Source: an uncultured Methylobacillus sp. (GTDB lineage: Bacteria; Pseudomonadota; Gammaproteobacteria; Burkholderiales; Methylophilaceae). Taken from it: a stretch of DNA of 64,000 bases. Shown here piece by piece: positions 27,218 through 34,314 of this stretch. A model generated the notes under the pieces. The model saw only the letters and a program-made list of their open reading frames with translations, was not told the DNA's origin and made no database searches. Positions within the stretch are counted from its first letter, which is position 1, and every line of letters starts with the position of its first letter. The stretch is taken from the NCBI GenBank assembly GCA_946478865.1, contig CAMLDO010000005.1, forward strand, positions 1-64,000, given 5' to 3'. Position numbers and translations under genes: made by a program.

Positions 27218-28504
27218 TTACATCAGGCGTTCGCCTTCCTCCAGCCATTCCACGTCGCAGCACAGCACCCGCGTCTGGTTGCCCACCTGAAAGGCGGCGG
27301 AAAGCGTGACGCACAGGCGCGAGCTGGTGATGGAAAGATAGGGGTGGCTGATCTGCAATTCGCCTGGCTGCGAGAGCGCCTTGTAGTGGTAGGGCTTGTG
27401 CGCCCAGTTGGCGCCGCGCGTGTTTTCCAGCGGCGCGAAGCGCGATACCAGACGCACGGTCGGCGGCCGCAGGGTCGCGCCAATCTGTCGCCCTTGCGCA
27501 TCGGTCACCGTGCAATTTTCGATGCGCGGCAGGTTGATGAGCGAAGCGCAGGCGTCGCGTAACGGCTGACCGCTTGCGAGGCGCAGCAGTGCGCATTTGA
27601 ACTCGAGGATGTAAGTTTGCAACGAATGGTGCTGCATGCCGTCGCGCAATCTGGGCGGGTGGCGTTCCGCGAGATCGGCCAGCCCGCCGTCGCCTTCCAT
27701 GAGCGGTACCGGCTCGGGGCGCGCGAAATGGTAGCCCTGCAGCAGGTCGGCATTGCTGTCGAGCGCCACCATGGCTTGCGTCTCTGTTTCCACTCCTTCC
27801 AGCAATGCGAGGCTGCCGGCCTCGTGGATCAGGCCTACGGTGGCTTTGAGCACGCGGCGGGCCTTGTGGTTGAATTCGGCGGCGGCGATGATCTTGCGGT
27901 CCAGTTTCACGATGTCCGGGCTCACGCGCCAGATGCGCTCCAGGTCCGACGCCTCCGCGCCGAAATCGTCGATCGCCACTACGCAGCCCGCATCGCGGTA
28001 AAACTCCACCGCTTCGTGCAGCAGCGTGAAGTCGGGAATCACGCCTTCGACGATTTCGATCACGACTTGGCGCGGCGACACCCGGTAGTGCGCCAGCAGG
28101 TCGGCGAAGAAGGGCTCGTAATCGCGCCGGCGATTGATGACTTGTGCCGAAACGTTGAGGAACAGCCACAGGTTTTCGGTGTTATCGATCTGGTAATTGT
28201 GCAGATGCACGGCGCGGCACAAACGGTCGAGATAGACGGATTGCGATTCGCTTTCAGCGCTTTGCAGCAGATCCAGCGGCGATACCGGCCGGGCTTCCTG
28301 CGCGGTGGTGGCGCGCAACAGGCCTTCGTGTCCGATGATGCGGCGATGCGGCACGCTGTAGATGGGCTGATAGGCGCTATCGATGATGGTTTCGCGAAAG
28401 TACCCATAGGCACGGCCGACCACGACGGCAATCGCGCGCTGGATGTCCTCCAGCGATGCAGGGAGGAGCGGGCTTTCGGGGGCGAGCCTGAGTAGCGTCT
28501 GCAT
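27218..28504 (-). CDS. EAL-domain c-di-GMP phosphodiesterase
   Basis: 428-aa protein whose first 280 residues form an EAL domain. The catalytic set looks complete: Glu60 in HEGLLR, Asn117 in NVSA, Glu150/Glu153 in EIVE, Asp179-Asp180 in DDFG, Lys200 in VKLD, Glu236 in EGVET and Gln256 in QGYHF. The C-terminal 140 residues hold a separate alpha/beta domain resembling a sensor fold (LQISHPYLSITSSRLCVTLSAAF region). There are no transmembrane helices. It is preceded by a sigma-54-like promoter and a terminator-like leader hairpin, unusual for such a gene. It probably lowers c-di-GMP in connection with the adjacent EPS locus. Confidence 0.9.
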   Translation of the reverse strand: MQTLLRLAPESPLLPASLEDIQRAIAVVVGRAYGYFRETIIDSAYQPIYSVPHRRIIGHEGLLRATTAQEARPVSPLDLLQSAESESQSVYLDRLCRAVHLHNYQIDNTENLWLFLNVSAQVINRRRDYEPFFADLLAHYRVSPRQVVIEIVEGVIPDFTLLHEAVEFYRDAGCVVAIDDFGAEASDLERIWRVSPDIVKLDRKIIAAAEFNHKARRVLKATVGLIHEAGSLALLEGVETETQAMVALDSNADLLQGYHFARPEPVPLMEGDGGLADLAERHPPRLRDGMQHHSLQTYILEFKCALLRLASGQPLRDACASLINLPRIENCTVTDAQGRQIGATLRPPTVRLVSRFAPLENTRGANWAHKPYHYKALSQPGELQISHPYLSITSSRLCVTLSAAFQVGNQTRVLCCDVEWLEEGERLM

Positions 28505-28518
28505 GATCCTTCCTTCAT

Positions 28519-28554
28519 AAAAAAAGCGTCTATCCCCAAGTGCTGGATAGACGC
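28519..28554 (-). terminator. Terminator-like hairpin in the EAL gene leader
   Basis: Minus strand: perfect 10-bp stem (28545-28554 with 28526-28535), 9-nt loop, then seven T (A-run 28519-28525). It ends 14 bp before the EAL start codon and lies about 50 nt after the start site predicted from the sigma-54 promoter. It is therefore either an attenuator of the EAL mRNA or the terminator of a small upstream transcript. Confidence 0.65.
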
Positions 28555-28613
28555 CGTTGTCTCGTTAAATGGAATAGCGCACACGCATCGTTGGTGTACT
28601 GGCAGGAAAGAAT

Positions 28614-28630
28614 AGCAAGAGCTGTTCCAA
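28614..28630 (-). promoter_or_regulatory. Sigma-54 (-24/-12) promoter for the EAL gene
   Basis: Minus-strand sequence TTGGAACAGCTCTTGCT against the consensus YTGGCACG-N4-TTGCW. The invariant GG and GC are separated by the required 10 bp, with TTGCT fully conserved. The predicted transcription start is near 28603, about 100 nt before the EAL start codon. Confidence 0.55.
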
Positions 28631-28901
28631 AAAATTAACTAACTGTTTTATATGGAATGTTTGTTCGGTAGAGCAAATCTCCGTGTGCCGTATAAGTGCC
28701 TTTTGATTCCTCTTGCGATTTCGCTTGCACAAAACGGGTGCGCACCCTCTCGCCATGCTCTTCAAAAGTGCATTCAAATGATTAAATTAATATTAAAAAT
28801 CAATTAATTATTGCGTAGCCCGTTCGGGCTATTGGGCGATGTTGGCGGGTGGCGTTTAATGGCTCCAACGTGTTGATCAATAGCATGGAAGGAGTCCCAC
28901 C

Positions 28902-29237
28902 ATGATTCGGAAAAAACTGCTGACGGCTGTTGCCAGCCTGTCACTCGGCATTGCCGGCTATACCACGCTGGATGCCGCGACGCTATCGCCGCTGCCGTCG
29001 CACGCAGACCACGGCGTTGTCACCTATGTCACCCAGGCCACCGAAACGTTCTTCGATTACTTTGAAGACGGCCAGCCTCGTCACAGGGGCATGCATTCGA
29101 TGTCTAACCCGTCCGCGCTGCAAGCGCCCTATGAGCTGCTTTCCCCGGAAGGCGGAGATGGGCCGAGCACGCTGGGAATGATATTGGCCAGTCTGGGGAT
29201 GATGGCAATCATCGTTCACCGCCGGCGCGATATCTGA
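28902..29237 (+). CDS. Small secreted protein with PEP-CTERM-like C-terminus
   Basis: 111-aa protein with a signal peptide (about residues 1-26, ending LDAAT), an 55-residue hydrophilic middle, and a C-terminal tripartite tail: a short GPST motif, a hydrophobic helix (LGMILASLGMMAIIV) and the basic end HRRRDI. This is the layout of PEP-CTERM sorting signals recognised by exosortases, but the canonical PEP triplet is missing. No family is recognised for the middle part. The SD is strong and an intrinsic terminator follows, so it is a monocistronic gene next to the EPS locus. Confidence 0.75.
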   Translation: MIRKKLLTAVASLSLGIAGYTTLDAATLSPLPSHADHGVVTYVTQATETFFDYFEDGQPRHRGMHSMSNPSALQAPYELLSPEGGDGPSTLGMILASLGMMAIIVHRRRDI

Positions 29238-29257
29238 ACCGGTTTCTGGTTCTCATG

Positions 29258-29287
29258 AAAAAGGCCCTCGCGGGCCTTTTTCTTTTT
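29258..29287 (+). terminator. Intrinsic terminator after the small secreted protein gene
   Basis: AAAAAGGCCC (29258-29267) pairs with GGGCCTTTTT (from 29272) across a TCGC loop, followed by TCTTTTT. The A-rich foot makes it partly bidirectional, serving also the convergent VanZ-like gene. Confidence 0.85.
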
Positions 29288-29304
29288 CCGGTTCCGGCAT
29301 CTCG

Positions 29305-29688
29305 CTAGGCCCGGCGCATCTGTGCCCGCGCGGGCAGCAGGCGCCGCATCCACATCAGTATGGGCAGAAAGATCAATGTCCCGACCAGGTCGGCGAACAG
29401 ATCCGGAAAGCCGGCTTCGCGTCCGGGCAGGAAGGCCTGATGGAATTCATCGCAGGCGCCCACGCCGACGGTAAACAGCGCGACCGCGGGCAGGGGCCAG
29501 CTAGGGAAGGCCAGCCCGGCCAGAACGCCGATGCTGCCATACACCGCGAAATGCACAACCTTGTCCCAGGGCGGCGGGAACAATGCGCCGGCACCCGGGG
29601 CTTCGCCGCCAATGAATATCGCGGCGATGAGCAGTACCAGGCAGGACAGGGCGAGTTGACGGACAGGGAGAGAGAATGGAGTACGCAT
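29305..29688 (-). CDS. VanZ-like membrane protein
   Basis: 127-aa VanZ-family protein with four transmembrane helices. The characteristic residues are present: WDKVVHFAVYG after helix 1 and the DEFHQAFLPGREAGFPDLFADLVG segment between helices 3 and 4. VanZ-like proteins are common in EPS and exosortase loci, but their biochemical role is unknown. It lies 95 bp downstream of epsB on the same strand. Only a weak 5-bp GC hairpin (around 29716-29728) is in between, so it may be the last gene of an epsA-epsB-vanZ transcript. Confidence 0.88.
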   Translation of the reverse strand: MRTPFSLPVRQLALSCLVLLIAAIFIGGEAPGAGALFPPPWDKVVHFAVYGSIGVLAGLAFPSWPLPAVALFTVGVGACDEFHQAFLPGREAGFPDLFADLVGTLIFLPILMWMRRLLPARAQMRRA

Positions 29689-29783
29689 GCTTTTTCTTTT
29701 GTGGGAGTTGGAAAGAGCGCCTGTGGCGCCGGAATCAGAGACCGCTGCAAGCGTGAGTGCGCAAGGCGCAGCCAGTCACCGCA

Positions 29784-31199
29784 TCAGTACGCATTGTCCT
29801 GGCCCTTGAACACGACGAGCACGGTTTTCAGGATGATGTACATGTCGAGCTTGAGGCTCCAGTTGCGCAGGTAGTCGATGTCGTAATCGATGCGCGCCTT
29901 CATCTTGCCCAGGGTCTCGGTTTCGCCGCGCAGGCCATTGACCTGCGCCCAGCCGGTGATGCCGGGTTTGACCTTGTGCCGCACCATGTAGCCGGTGATG
30001 AGCTTGCGGTACATCTCGTTGTGCGCCACCGCATGCGGACGCGGGCCGACGATGCTCATGCAGCCCTGCAGCACATTGATGAACTGCGGCAGCTCGTCGA
30101 GCGAGGTCTTGCGCAGAAAGGCGCCGAACGGCGTGATGCGCTGGTCGTCCTTGCGCGCCTGCTGCACGTTTGCGCCGTCTTCGCACACCGTCATCGAGCG
30201 GAATTTGTAGACGAATATCTCCTCGCCATAGAGCCCGTAGCGACGCTGCTTGAAGATGACCGGACCGGGCGAACTCATCTTGACGCCGACGGCGATCGCG
30301 ATGAGCACGGGGCTGATCATCAACAGAATCATGGAGGAGATGAGGATGTCCGCGAGTCGTTTCAGCACGCCGTTGAGGCCGACGAAAGGCGTTTCGCACA
30401 CTGCCACCACCGGGATGTCGTCGATCTGGCCGACGCGCCCCTGGATGAGGTCGGACAGGAAGATATCCGGCACGTAGTAGATCGAGGCCGTGGTGTCCTT
30501 GAGCTCGTCCAGCAGCTTCACGATGCGAGGCTGACTCGCCATGTGCAGCGAGAGGTAGATCACGTTGACGCGGTTTTCCTTCACGTAGCTCGCGATCTTG
30601 TCGATGGGGCCGAGGATGGGGTATTTCATCTCCTTGATCGGCAGGCGTTCATCGCTGCGGTCCTCGAAGAAACCGAGCAGTTCCGAGGCGATGTAGTCAT
30701 TTTCCGCGAGCCGGTCGGCCAGCGCGAGCCCTTGTTCATTGGCGCCGACGATGATGGTGCGCTTGGTCGGGCCCTGCAGCTTGATGAGCACGGGGGCGAC
30801 GATGCGCAGCAGGAAGATCGCCATCATCAGCAGCATTGGCGTGAGCCACAGCCAGGTCAGGATGGCCTTGGCGGGGAAATACGAGATGTAACCGGTGGCG
30901 AGGCCGAAGCCGATCACCAGCCCGGCAATGAGTACCCAGTTGACGAGGGTGCTACTGACGACTTCGCCGGCCGACAGATTGATCTTGGAGCTGCTGGGAA
31001 AGGTCAGCGAAAACAGAATGACGGACAGGATCAGGTACGGCGGGTGCAGACTGCCCTCGTAGCTGTTGGCGATCATCCAGACCGCAAATACCACGACGAC
31101 CGGATCGAGCAGCGCCTCGGTGATGTGGAGCAGGTTGTCGCGCGCAATCGCAACGCCGAAAGCCTTGCGAAAGCGCGGCGCAGGTTTATACCGATTCAT
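29784..31199 (-). CDS. epsB: Undecaprenyl-phosphate sugar phosphotransferase (EpsB/WcaJ type)
   Basis: 471-aa polyisoprenyl-phosphate hexose-1-phosphate transferase that starts the EPS repeat unit by loading the first sugar (usually glucose) on undecaprenyl phosphate. Four or five N-terminal membrane helices precede a Rossmann-like CoA-binding-type domain (about 145-260). The C-terminal bacterial sugar-transferase domain has the re-entrant helix (KRLADILISSMILLMISPVLI), the FKQRRYGLYG and KFRSM motifs and the SLDELPQF catalytic Asp-Glu. It starts within the last codons of epsA (14-bp overlap), so the two are coupled. Confidence 0.92.
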   Translation of the reverse strand: MNRYKPAPRFRKAFGVAIARDNLLHITEALLDPVVVVFAVWMIANSYEGSLHPPYLILSVILFSLTFPSSSKINLSAGEVVSSTLVNWVLIAGLVIGFGLATGYISYFPAKAILTWLWLTPMLLMMAIFLLRIVAPVLIKLQGPTKRTIIVGANEQGLALADRLAENDYIASELLGFFEDRSDERLPIKEMKYPILGPIDKIASYVKENRVNVIYLSLHMASQPRIVKLLDELKDTTASIYYVPDIFLSDLIQGRVGQIDDIPVVAVCETPFVGLNGVLKRLADILISSMILLMISPVLIAIAVGVKMSSPGPVIFKQRRYGLYGEEIFVYKFRSMTVCEDGANVQQARKDDQRITPFGAFLRKTSLDELPQFINVLQGCMSIVGPRPHAVAHNEMYRKLITGYMVRHKVKPGITGWAQVNGLRGETETLGKMKARIDYDIDYLRNWSLKLDMYIILKTVLVVFKGQDNAY

Positions 31200-31998
31200 T
31201 GAGTTCCAGCTTGCTGAGTTTGGCGACGGCCTGGGCGCGGTTCACGACGTCCAGTTTGCGGAAAATGCGTTGCAGATGGTTCTTGACCGTGAACGCGCTG
31301 ATATCGAGGATCATTCCGATCTCGTAGTTGGTCTTGCCATTGCGGACCCACTCCATGATCTCCAGCTCGCGTGTAGACAGGGCGCCCATGTCCTCGTCGA
31401 AGGCGAGCGATGCTTCCTGATAAGGAGCAGGGGAGGATGACGGTGCCGGCATCTGTTCCGGCAGGTGGTCGAGCTGACGCAGCGAGCTGTCCATGTAGGG
31501 GAGCAGCGCTTCCAGCATGGCGCGTGCGGAGTCCGGCACGCCGGCGGAAGAACTCATGAGTACGTACAGGCAATCGTGGCGGCCGCGCACATCCTTGATG
31601 GCGTGAACCAGCGCGGAGCGCATGTGGCGGAAATTGCCGTCCAGCTGGTTATTGGCAAATTCGTTTTCCTCGAAGATGCCCTGATTCATCGAGAGCGTGA
31701 ACGGAGCGCGCGAATGCTCGTTCCAGTAGCTGAACAGGCGTTTCAGCAGCGGGGTCAGGTTGGTGTTCTGAACCGTACCCGTGCGTATGCCGGGAATCGC
31801 CGACACGATATCGAAGTACACGAGCCCCAGGGAAAAGTCGCCCCAGGCTGCGATCATGATGTCGTGTGGCAGGAATTGCTGCAGATTGCCTTGCGACCAC
31901 AGCAGGAATTCGAAGTGGGAGCGTACCTTGAGTGATTCGTGCAGCAGTTCGACGAACTGCACCATTTCACCGTTATCCAGTTTGGTATGGAGTGACAT
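31186..31998 (-). CDS. epsA: LuxR-family EPS regulator (EpsA-like)
   Basis: 270-aa regulator with a C-terminal LuxR-type helix-turn-helix (about residues 205-262: LSTRELEIMEWVRNGKTNYE, AFTVKNHLQRIFRKLDVVNR). The N-terminal 180 residues match the EpsA type found next to methanolan-like EPS genes rather than a response-regulator receiver or acyl-HSL domain. I place the start at the ATG at 31998 (MSLHTKLD); an in-frame ATG at 32061 would add 21 residues. It is translationally coupled to epsB. A sigma-54-like promoter lies about 140 bp upstream. Confidence 0.82.
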   Translation of the reverse strand: MSLHTKLDNGEMVQFVELLHESLKVRSHFEFLLWSQGNLQQFLPHDIMIAAWGDFSLGLVYFDIVSAIPGIRTGTVQNTNLTPLLKRLFSYWNEHSRAPFTLSMNQGIFEENEFANNQLDGNFRHMRSALVHAIKDVRGRHDCLYVLMSSSAGVPDSARAMLEALLPYMDSSLRQLDHLPEQMPAPSSSPAPYQEASLAFDEDMGALSTRELEIMEWVRNGKTNYEIGMILDISAFTVKNHLQRIFRKLDVVNRAQAVAKLSKLELNESV

Positions 31999-32139
31999 GA
32001 TTTTTATCTTCGCAAGTTGATTGACACAAAGCAGGGGTAGCTGGTCTGGGCGGTGCGTCATGCCCGGGCAGCCGTGGGTGTACGTATTTCTTTAATTGCA
32101 CCCTGCCGACAGCGAAACGACTTCTCGCTGAGTGTGTAA

Positions 32140-32156
32140 GGCAATTCGTATGCCAC
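32140..32156 (-). promoter_or_regulatory. Sigma-54 (-24/-12) promoter for epsA-epsB
   Basis: Minus-strand sequence GTGGCATACGAATTGCC. GG and GC are exactly 10 bp apart, TGGCA and TTGC are conserved. The predicted start near 32129 leaves a leader of about 130 nt before the ATG at 31998, or about 70 nt before the alternative ATG at 32061. Confidence 0.5.
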
Positions 32157-32229
32157 ACTTTCAACTTATTGATATTTAAAGATAAAAATAATTTTCACCG
32201 TAAATCTTATAGCTCTGACTCGTCGTCAA

Positions 32230-32281
32230 AAAGCGACAACTCCACTTGGTCGCTTTGTAACTTCATGATTTTCTTGAAGTT
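32230..32281. promoter_or_regulatory. Two adjacent inverted repeats, possible enhancer sites
   Basis: AAAGCGAC (32230-32237) with GTCGCTTT (32249-32256), and AACTTCA (32259-32265) with TGAAGTT (32275-32281), both perfect. They lie about 75-130 bp upstream of the epsA sigma-54 element, the distance expected for binding sites of a sigma-54 activator. They could instead be operators for EpsA or a sRNA-type structure. Confidence 0.45.
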
Positions 32282-32454
32282 GCCTTGTCGCGTGTTGCAG
32301 ACAAATTTGCTGTAGGAATCGGATGACGGTTCCTTCGAGCCATTTTCCCTCTCATCGCTCCTCGCTATCCTCTAAAAAATCATTGATTTTCAAAGCACTA
32401 AAAATTAACCCATCACTGTGTAGGCCCTTAGTTCCTTTGGCCTATTGTTGAAAA

Positions 32455-32567
32455 ACGAGGCAATTTTTAGCATGGACCCAACTTTCGAAAGGTGGGAATG
32501 CCAACCTGCACGGGTAGTTCTCATCCTACGCAGAACCGCGTGGTTATTGACTCGGCAGGCGACGTAA
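32455..32567 (+). ncRNA. Structured leader of the cyclic-nucleotide-binding gene; possible divergent c-di-GMP riboswitch
   Basis: Hairpin 1 (32477-32496) has CCCA/TGGG and CTT/AAG arms around TCGA and includes the CGAAAG-GGTGGGA string seen in the P1b region of GEMM (c-di-GMP-I) aptamers. Hairpin 2 (32509-32542) has CACG/CGTG and GTTCT/AGAAC arms. The linker GGGAATGCCAACC only loosely resembles the conserved GGGACGCAAAGCC, and the terminal GGGUUGCC element is not clear. So a structured leader is likely, but the riboswitch class is only a guess. Confidence 0.3.
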
Positions 32568-32579
32568 CGGAGCAGGCTC

Positions 32580-33143
32580 ATGTTCTACGGTGATTTTCTC
32601 GACAAGCTGAAAATGGGCGGTATGAGGATGATGGATACGCAAAATGGAATGTATGGCGACCTCGGCGACCTGGGGCTGGCCGAACATTACATGGATGAAA
32701 TTTACGAAATCATTCATCAGATTCGGCTGTTCGACGATTTCGGCATCGACGAGATTCGTGCCCTGTGCCACTACCTGCACTGTTACGCCGCGCCGCGCAA
32801 CTACCCGATCTTGCGGGAGGGCGATTACGGCGACTACATGGTGCTGATACTGACCGGCTCGGCCGAGGTGCGGGTACAGATTCCCGGCATCGGCAACGAG
32901 AAGATCGCCGAACTGGGGCCGGGCTCCACCGTGGGCGAGACGTCCATGATCGACGGCAAGCCGCGCTTCATCAGCTGTATTGCCACCACGCCCACCGATT
33001 TTGCCGTGCTGACGCGACAGTCGCTCAACCAGATCCTCATGCAGGCGCCGCGTCTCGGCAACAAACTGATGCTCACATTGCTGCAGCTTCTTTCGGCCCG
33101 CTTGCGCGAGGCCTACAACCCTGCACATGTCGAAACGGCATAA
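32580..33143 (+). CDS. Stand-alone cyclic-nucleotide-binding domain protein
   Basis: 187-aa protein of the Crp/Fnr sensory type: one cNMP-binding beta-roll (about residues 50-165) with LREGDYGDYMVLILTG and the phosphate-binding-cassette-like PGSTVGETSMIDGKPRFISC. It stops shortly after the C-helix; no helix-turn-helix follows, so it cannot bind DNA like Crp. It lies 49 bp before epsE on the same strand and probably heads the EPS operon. A post-translational sensor role, binding c-di-GMP or cAMP and acting on export or polymerisation, is plausible but inferred. Confidence 0.85.
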   Translation: MFYGDFLDKLKMGGMRMMDTQNGMYGDLGDLGLAEHYMDEIYEIIHQIRLFDDFGIDEIRALCHYLHCYAAPRNYPILREGDYGDYMVLILTGSAEVRVQIPGIGNEKIAELGPGSTVGETSMIDGKPRFISCIATTPTDFAVLTRQSLNQILMQAPRLGNKLMLTLLQLLSARLREAYNPAHVETA

Positions 33144-33192
33144 GCAGGCCACCCCGCGCCCATGGCCGGGTAATTAAGAAAAGAGGTGAACC

Positions 33193-34305
33193 ATGATTAG
33201 AAAAATATTTGCCCTGATCGCCTTGATGGGGCTGCTGGCCTTTGCGCCGGCATCCATGGCCGTGGACAAAGCGGCAGATAAGGCAGCAGACAAGGCCGTA
33301 GCAGCAGCCAATGCGGCGAGTCCCGGGTATCTGCTGGGGCCGGGTGACGCGCTCCGCATTTCCGTGTTCCAGAATCCCGACCTCTCGCTCGAAACGCGCA
33401 TCGCAGAGGACGGCACCATTTCCTTTCCGCTGATCGGTACGGTCAAGGTGGGCGGCCTGTCGCTCAATGCCGCCGAGAAGCTCATCGCCGACAAGCTCAA
33501 GAACGGCAAATTCGTGAAGCAGCCGCAGGTGAACATCGCGCTGACGGAAGTGCGCGGCAGCCAGATCGGCGTGCTGGGCCTGGTCGGCAAACCGGGCCGC
33601 TATCCGCTGGAGGCTTCCAGCGCGCGCCTGTCCGACATCATCGCGCAGGCTGGCGGCGTCGTGCCCGAAGCCGGCGGCGGTACCGCTGTGGTGACTGGCA
33701 ACCGCGACGGCAAGCCGTTCCGTCAGGAAGTCGACCTGGTCACGCTGTTCAGCGACGAATCCGGCCAGACCAACATGAAGCTCAAGAATGGCGACGTGGT
33801 GTACGTGACGCCGGGCAATCAGGTTTCCGTGCTGGGCATGGTCAACAAGCCGGGCCGTTTCCCGATCGAGAATTCCAAGATGTACATCACCGACGTGCTC
33901 ACGCTGGCCGGCGGGCTTTCCTCCGGCGCGTCCGACGTGGCGATTCTCAGCGGTCAGCGCGAAGGCAAGCCGTTCCGCAAGGAAGTGGACCTCGCCGCGA
34001 TCTACCTCAACGGCACGCCGGATGCGAACGTGCTGGTGGCGGCGGGGGATGAAGTCTATGTCCACCGCGCCCCGGTGTTCTACATCTACGGCGAAGCCCA
34101 GAAGCCGGGCGCCTACCGCATCGAGCGCAACATGACCGTGATCCAGGCGCTCGCGCAAGGCGGCGGCCCGACCAACCGCGGCACCGAGCGCGGCCTCAAG
34201 CTGGTACGCAAGACGCCGGACGGCGGCACCAAGGAGCTTTCGCCCAAGATGACCGACCTCATCCAGCCGGACGACGTGCTCTATGTGCGCGAGAGCCTGT
34301 TCTAG
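33193..34305 (+). CDS. epsE: Polysaccharide export outer-membrane protein EpsE with three SLBB repeats
   Basis: 370-aa exported Wza/EpsE-like protein. The signal peptide ends near residue 22 (ASMA), followed by a short Lys/Asp/Ala linker, a Poly_export domain (about 45-112, GYLLGPGDALRISVFQNPDL) and three tandem SLBB domains (about 115-195, 205-288, 289-370). Repeats 1 and 2 are near-duplicates, both with GKPGR(Y/F)P and GKPFR(Q/K)EVDL. Most EpsE proteins are about 100 residues shorter with fewer repeats. It forms the outer-membrane exit for the polysaccharide with EpsF as inner-membrane partner. Close spacing (9 bp) to epsF. Confidence 0.92.
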   Translation: MIRKIFALIALMGLLAFAPASMAVDKAADKAADKAVAAANAASPGYLLGPGDALRISVFQNPDLSLETRIAEDGTISFPLIGTVKVGGLSLNAAEKLIADKLKNGKFVKQPQVNIALTEVRGSQIGVLGLVGKPGRYPLEASSARLSDIIAQAGGVVPEAGGGTAVVTGNRDGKPFRQEVDLVTLFSDESGQTNMKLKNGDVVYVTPGNQVSVLGMVNKPGRFPIENSKMYITDVLTLAGGLSSGASDVAILSGQREGKPFRKEVDLAAIYLNGTPDANVLVAAGDEVYVHRAPVFYIYGEAQKPGAYRIERNMTVIQALAQGGGPTNRGTERGLKLVRKTPDGGTKELSPKMTDLIQPDDVLYVRESLF

Positions 34306-34314
34306 GAGAATGCC

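Larger units (their letters stand above)
28505..28901. other. Intergenic region before the EAL gene and the small PEP-CTERM-like gene
   Basis: 397 bp without a convincing gene. On the EAL (minus) side it holds a sigma-54-like promoter (28614-28630) and a terminator-like hairpin (28519-28554). The middle is AT-rich (28765-28812). On the plus side there is a short palindrome, TAGCCCG-TT-CGGGCTA (28816-28831), about 70 bp before the ATG at 28902, and a strong SD (GGAAGGAG). A 70-codon minus-strand ORF (28565-28777) has no SD and no recognisable similarity and is not annotated. Confidence 0.6.
31999..32579. other. Regulatory intergenic region between divergent EPS units
   Basis: 581 bp without a recognised gene, relatively AT-rich, separating epsA-epsB (minus) from the cyclic-nucleotide-binding gene and epsEFG (plus). 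It contains a sigma-54-like promoter pointing to epsA (32140-32156), two adjacent inverted repeats (32230-32281), and on the plus side a pair of hairpins (32477-32496 and 32509-32542) in the leader of the 32580 gene. A 31-codon ORF (32472-32567) overlaps the hairpins but has no SD. This is the densest regulatory stretch in the window. Confidence 0.65.

Noticed and set aside
28565..28777. 70-codon minus-strand ORF before the EAL gene
   Set aside because: No SD, no recognisable similarity, and it overlaps the sigma-54 promoter; more likely leader or intergenic DNA.
28873..28880. TTGATCAA as an FNR/ANR box
   Set aside because: It lacks the 4-bp spacer of the TTGAT-N4-ATCAA consensus.
32472..32567. 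31-codon ORF overlapping the two leader hairpins
   Set aside because: Starts with ATG but has no SD; probably chance, although a leader peptide cannot be excluded.
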